A DNA stretch of 64,000 nt from an uncultured Psychrobacter sp. (lineage in GTDB: Bacteria > Pseudomonadota > Gammaproteobacteria > Pseudomonadales > Moraxellaceae), in contig CANMUI010000005.1 of NCBI GenBank assembly GCA_947501045.1, positions 1 to 64,000 of the forward strand, read 5' to 3'. The notes under the pieces are model-generated. The model saw nothing but the letters and a program-made list of their open reading frames with translations, searched no databases and was not told the origin of the DNA. The first letter of the stretch is position 1. Each line of letters opens with the position of its first letter. Positions 61,600 through 64,000 of the stretch are shown piece by piece. The translations under genes were made by a program, and so were the position numbers.

Positions 61600-63075
61600 T
61601 TAATACGCCTTTTGATAAGCCGTTTTCACGATGGTATAAAACTCTTTGGCGTACTGACCTTGCTCACGCGGGCCAAAACTCGACTCTTTACGGCCGCCAA
61701 ATGGCACGTGATAATCAGTGCCCGCCGTCGCCAGATTGACCATGACGCAGCCCGCTTGTACTTGCTCTTTAAACAGCGCGCTGTTGCGTAGGCTTTGGGT
61801 AATGATGCCGCCGGTCAAACCAAAACGCGTGTCATTGGTCATTGCAATCGCCTCTTCTAAATCTTTGGCACGCATGACGCAAGCTAGTGGCGCAAACACT
61901 TCTTCTTGGTTAATATCCCAGCTGTTTTCGGTCTCAGTAAACAAGGTTGGTGCCATGTAATAACCGTCGTGGGCCATCTCTAGGCGCTCGCCACCATAAG
62001 CTAGGTTGGCACCAGACTGTTTGGCTTTTTCAATCCAATCCATGTTTGATGTTAATTGCTTATCATCAACGACCGGGCCCATAAAGATACCGTCATCAAG
62101 CGCGTGACCGACCTTTAGAGTTTTCATGCGCTCAACCATAGCCTCGACAAAAGCGTCGTGGACACTGTCCATCACAATCAGGCGTGAGGAGGCGGTACAT
62201 TTTTGTCCAGAACCGCCAAATGCACCAGCGATTGCAGCATCAACAGCGATTTGCATGTCAGCATCATCAGCGATGACTAGAGCATTTTTACTACCCATCT
62301 CAAGCTGGCAGCGTACAAAGTTTGGCGCGGTAGCGGCAGCGACTTTACGACCCGTCGGCACTGAACCTGTAAAGCTGACCGCATCAATCTCTCTTGAGTG
62401 GATAAGCGTGTCGCCTACTGAGGAGCCGCCACCTAATAGTAGGTTAAAGGTGCCTTCTGGCAGACCTTGACGATGAATGATTTCCGCTAAGGCAACGGCA
62501 CTGGCTGGCGTTAAGTTCGCAGGCTTCCAAATGACACTATTGCCAAACGCGAGTGCTGGCGCGATTTTCCACACGGCAGTAGCAGTTGGGAAGTTCCAAG
62601 GCGAGATAATAGCGACGACACCGACCGCTTCACGGGTGACTTCGACTTTGACACCCGGACGGACTGAGTCCGCAAGATCGCCCATTTGACGCAGCACTTC
62701 GGCGGCATAATAATGAAAGAATTGTCCCGCGCGATAAATCTCCCCGCGACCCTCAAGAAAGGGTTTGCCTTCCTCAAGAGACAATAATGTGCCCAGCTCA
62801 TCACAGCGCGCAATCAGCTCATCGCCAATTGCTTGCAAGATAGACTGCTTTTTCTCAAGTGGCGTCGCTTCCCACTTCGGCTGGGCAAGGCGTGCGGCAG
62901 CAATGGCATCTTTGACTTGCTCCGTGCTTGCCTGCGCAAACTCGCCTAAATTTTCGCTAGTATCTGAGGGGTTAATATTATCAACGGTATCGTTGCCCGC
63001 TTGCCATTCGCCATTGATGTAAAGGGATTTGCTTGGGTCTTGTTGCAATACTTTTTGAGCAGTTTGTGCTGACAT
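61600..63075 (-). CDS. Aldehyde dehydrogenase, 2-oxoglutarate-semialdehyde type
   Basis: 491 residues. SPWNFPTATAVWK (159-170), general base Glu259 in QLEMGSKNALVI, and catalytic Cys293 in GSGQKCTASSRL. The EMGSKN motif in place of ELGGK is characteristic of 2-oxoglutarate semialdehyde dehydrogenases of sugar-acid and hydroxyproline pathways and their relatives. It converts the semialdehyde to 2-oxoglutarate. It lies between RidA and the dipeptidase-like gene on the same strand. Confidence 0.85.
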   Translation of the reverse strand: MSAQTAQKVLQQDPSKSLYINGEWQAGNDTVDNINPSDTSENLGEFAQASTEQVKDAIAAARLAQPKWEATPLEKKQSILQAIGDELIARCDELGTLLSLEEGKPFLEGRGEIYRAGQFFHYYAAEVLRQMGDLADSVRPGVKVEVTREAVGVVAIISPWNFPTATAVWKIAPALAFGNSVIWKPANLTPASAVALAEIIHRQGLPEGTFNLLLGGGSSVGDTLIHSREIDAVSFTGSVPTGRKVAAATAPNFVRCQLEMGSKNALVIADDADMQIAVDAAIAGAFGGSGQKCTASSRLIVMDSVHDAFVEAMVERMKTLKVGHALDDGIFMGPVVDDKQLTSNMDWIEKAKQSGANLAYGGERLEMAHDGYYMAPTLFTETENSWDINQEEVFAPLACVMRAKDLEEAIAMTNDTRFGLTGGIITQSLRNSALFKEQVQAGCVMVNLATAGTDYHVPFGGRKESSFGPREQGQYAKEFYTIVKTAYQKAY

Positions 63076-63130
63076 AAATACATCCTTAATAAAACGATTA
63101 AGAGTTTGATAAATGATCTGGCTTATCTAA

Positions 63131-63248
63131 AATGAAACAAGCATTGATACAGTTTTGTATAGCTGGTATAAATTTTTTTCGCTTGCTGTGTGACTTCGTC
63201 ACTCCAGAGGCTTCAAAAAATTCACCCCACTTTTACTTGTACTTTAAT
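63131..63248. repeat. MITE-like intergenic repeat, copy C (inverted and decayed)
   Basis: GCTGGTATAAATTTTTTTCG and GACTTCGTCACTCCAGAGGC match the reverse complement of copy B (38500-38650). Terminal arms are poorly preserved. It lies between the RidA and aldehyde dehydrogenase genes. Confidence 0.65.
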
Positions 63249-63327
63249 AAGATTGACTATGTTCTAATGAAAAATAAAGAATAGTTAGTATTTTAATAAA
63301 ACTTAGTAGAATAATATTTTTTGAAAC

Positions 63328-63717
63328 TTAAGGCACAGCAGCATAAACGACCAGCTCGACTAGCATCTCTTCACGCGCAAGTCCTGCTATCACCAGTGCT
63401 GCTCGGTTTGGATAAGGAGCTTCGAAGTATTCAGCATAAACCTGATTGACCGCCTTTAAATACTCGCGGTCAGTTACATAGATAAGCACTTGTAATACCG
63501 CGTCCATGCCAACGCCAGCACTCTCTAACGTGTGCTTAAGGTTATCTAGCGTTTGCCGAGTTTGCGCTTCGATACCGCCTGTGACCACTTCCCCATTCTT
63601 ATCAATTGGAATTTGCGCAGTATATAGCGTGCCATTGTTAGTGACTGCCCACTCAAGAGGAGATTTTGAAGCATAAAGAGAGGTTTTAACCGCTTGTTTG
63701 GTTGAGTGAGTCGTCAT
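63328..63717 (-). CDS. RidA-family deaminase
   Basis: 129 residues from the ATG at 63717 (AAGGA 8 nt before); the open frame 45 nt further up has no ribosome site. The RidA/YjgF fold is shown by the central VTGGIEAQTRQTLDNLKHTL and the C-terminal PNRAALVIAGLAREEMLVEL with the catalytic arginine and a glutamate. RidA hydrolyses reactive enamines/imines. Within this set a pathway-specific imine deaminase role is likely. It is the first gene after the divergent LysR regulator. Confidence 0.85.
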   Translation of the reverse strand: MTTHSTKQAVKTSLYASKSPLEWAVTNNGTLYTAQIPIDKNGEVVTGGIEAQTRQTLDNLKHTLESAGVGMDAVLQVLIYVTDREYLKAVNQVYAEYFEAPYPNRAALVIAGLAREEMLVELVVYAAVP

Positions 63718-63781
63718 GTCATGTTCCTTAAATAGATTTATAAACGTTTCTGTAGTTAGCATTTATGCTACCTGTTTAGAT

Positions 63782-63830
63782 ATGACAAATCTAACTAATT
63801 AAATATTAATAATGATAAATTTAACTTATC
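63782..63830. promoter_or_regulatory. Candidate LysR binding region with direct repeats
   Basis: Two copies of a 15-bp repeat (ATGACAAATCTAACT at 63782 and ATGATAAATTTAACT at 63812), 13 of 15 identical, 30 bp apart (about three helical turns). The second is part of a dyad GATAA...TTATC. This fits a LysR-type recognition/activation site in the gap between ridA and the LysR gene. Confidence 0.45.
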
Positions 63831-63872
63831 ATGTAGGAGATGTTTTAGATAAGTAGATTTGGATAATTGAAA

Positions 63873-64000
63873 ATGAAACTACAGCAATTACGGCACTTTT
63901 TATTAGTCGTCGAAGCAGGCGGTTTTCGGGCAGCGGCAGATCGCGCTCATCGCACGCAAGCGGCGCTATCGGCTTCTATCAAGGAGTTGGAGAAAACACT
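63873..64000 (+). CDS. LysR-family regulator, N-terminus only
   Basis: The first 42 codons: MKLQQLRHFLLVVEAGGFRA, then AADRAHRTQAALSASIKELE. This is the winged helix-turn-helix of LysR proteins; the gene runs off the window. It is divergent from ridA and the whole 56-63.7 kb set, and is probably its activator. Confidence 0.85.
   Translation, partial: MKLQQLRHFLLVVEAGGFRAAADRAHRTQAALSASIKELEKT

Overview
The window looks like chromosomal DNA of a gamma-proteobacterium of the Moraxellaceae, most likely a Psychrobacter. Reasons: the moderate-AT codon usage, an Xcp-type type II secretion locus split into gspE and gspHIJK, YchF, Dgt and TrmO mixed with many catabolic genes, and short palindromic intergenic repeats. 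The genus call is an inference; no database search was possible.

Layout. (1) 1-12 kb, carboxylate and amine catabolism: an APC permease, gabT and gabD facing an IclR regulator; a SnoaL-like protein with an aminobutyraldehyde-type dehydrogenase; a class III CoA-transferase and glutaryl-CoA dehydrogenase facing a second IclR regulator. Putative IclR-type operators lie in both divergent gaps. (2) 12-13.4 kb, decay zone: a frameshifted secreted-protein gene and what appears to be the collapsed remnant of an rtcR/rtcBA RNA-repair locus. (3) 13.5-30.7 kb, mostly housekeeping: FMN-dependent glutamate synthase-like protein, phosphodiester glycosidase, ychF, dgt, a FabR-like regulator, gspK/J/I/H, a TetR regulator, tatD, a hexapeptide acyltransferase, gspE, trmO, fpr and tRNA-Leu(CAA). 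(4) 30.7-36.6 kb, accessory island next to the tRNA: a decayed REP-associated transposase and inverted REP-like elements around a Fic gene, then two contact-dependent-inhibition toxin tail/immunity modules. The second is an EC869-like nuclease domain placed between two copies of a lipoprotein gene, one truncated. (5) 36.8-41.6 kb: an FAD amine oxidase-like protein, a flavin monooxygenase gene with an in-frame amber stop 58 codons before its natural end, and a DUF1445 protein. Two MITE-like repeats lie between the two flavoprotein genes.

(6) 41.7-52.7 kb, copper resistance: P1B-type ATPase with two N-terminal metal-binding domains, a 58-residue Met/His-rich membrane protein, DUF305 protein, CopB with a 42-bp tandem repeat, CopA multicopper oxidase, DUF411 protein, cytochrome c and two small exported proteins, facing a CopR/CopS two-component system. 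Sequences like the CusR/CopR box lie in the control regions. (7) 52.7-55.8 kb, arsenic resistance: arsR, arsC, arsH and arsB, with a palindrome over the arsR start codon. (8) 56-64 kb, a co-oriented set: RidA, a ketoglutarate-semialdehyde-type dehydrogenase, an M19 dipeptidase-like protein lacking the usual HxD motif, a BCCT transporter lacking the usual betaine tryptophan motif, and two coupled genes of unknown function. A LysR gene, cut by the window end, faces it. This last set is the best candidate for an undescribed catabolic pathway.
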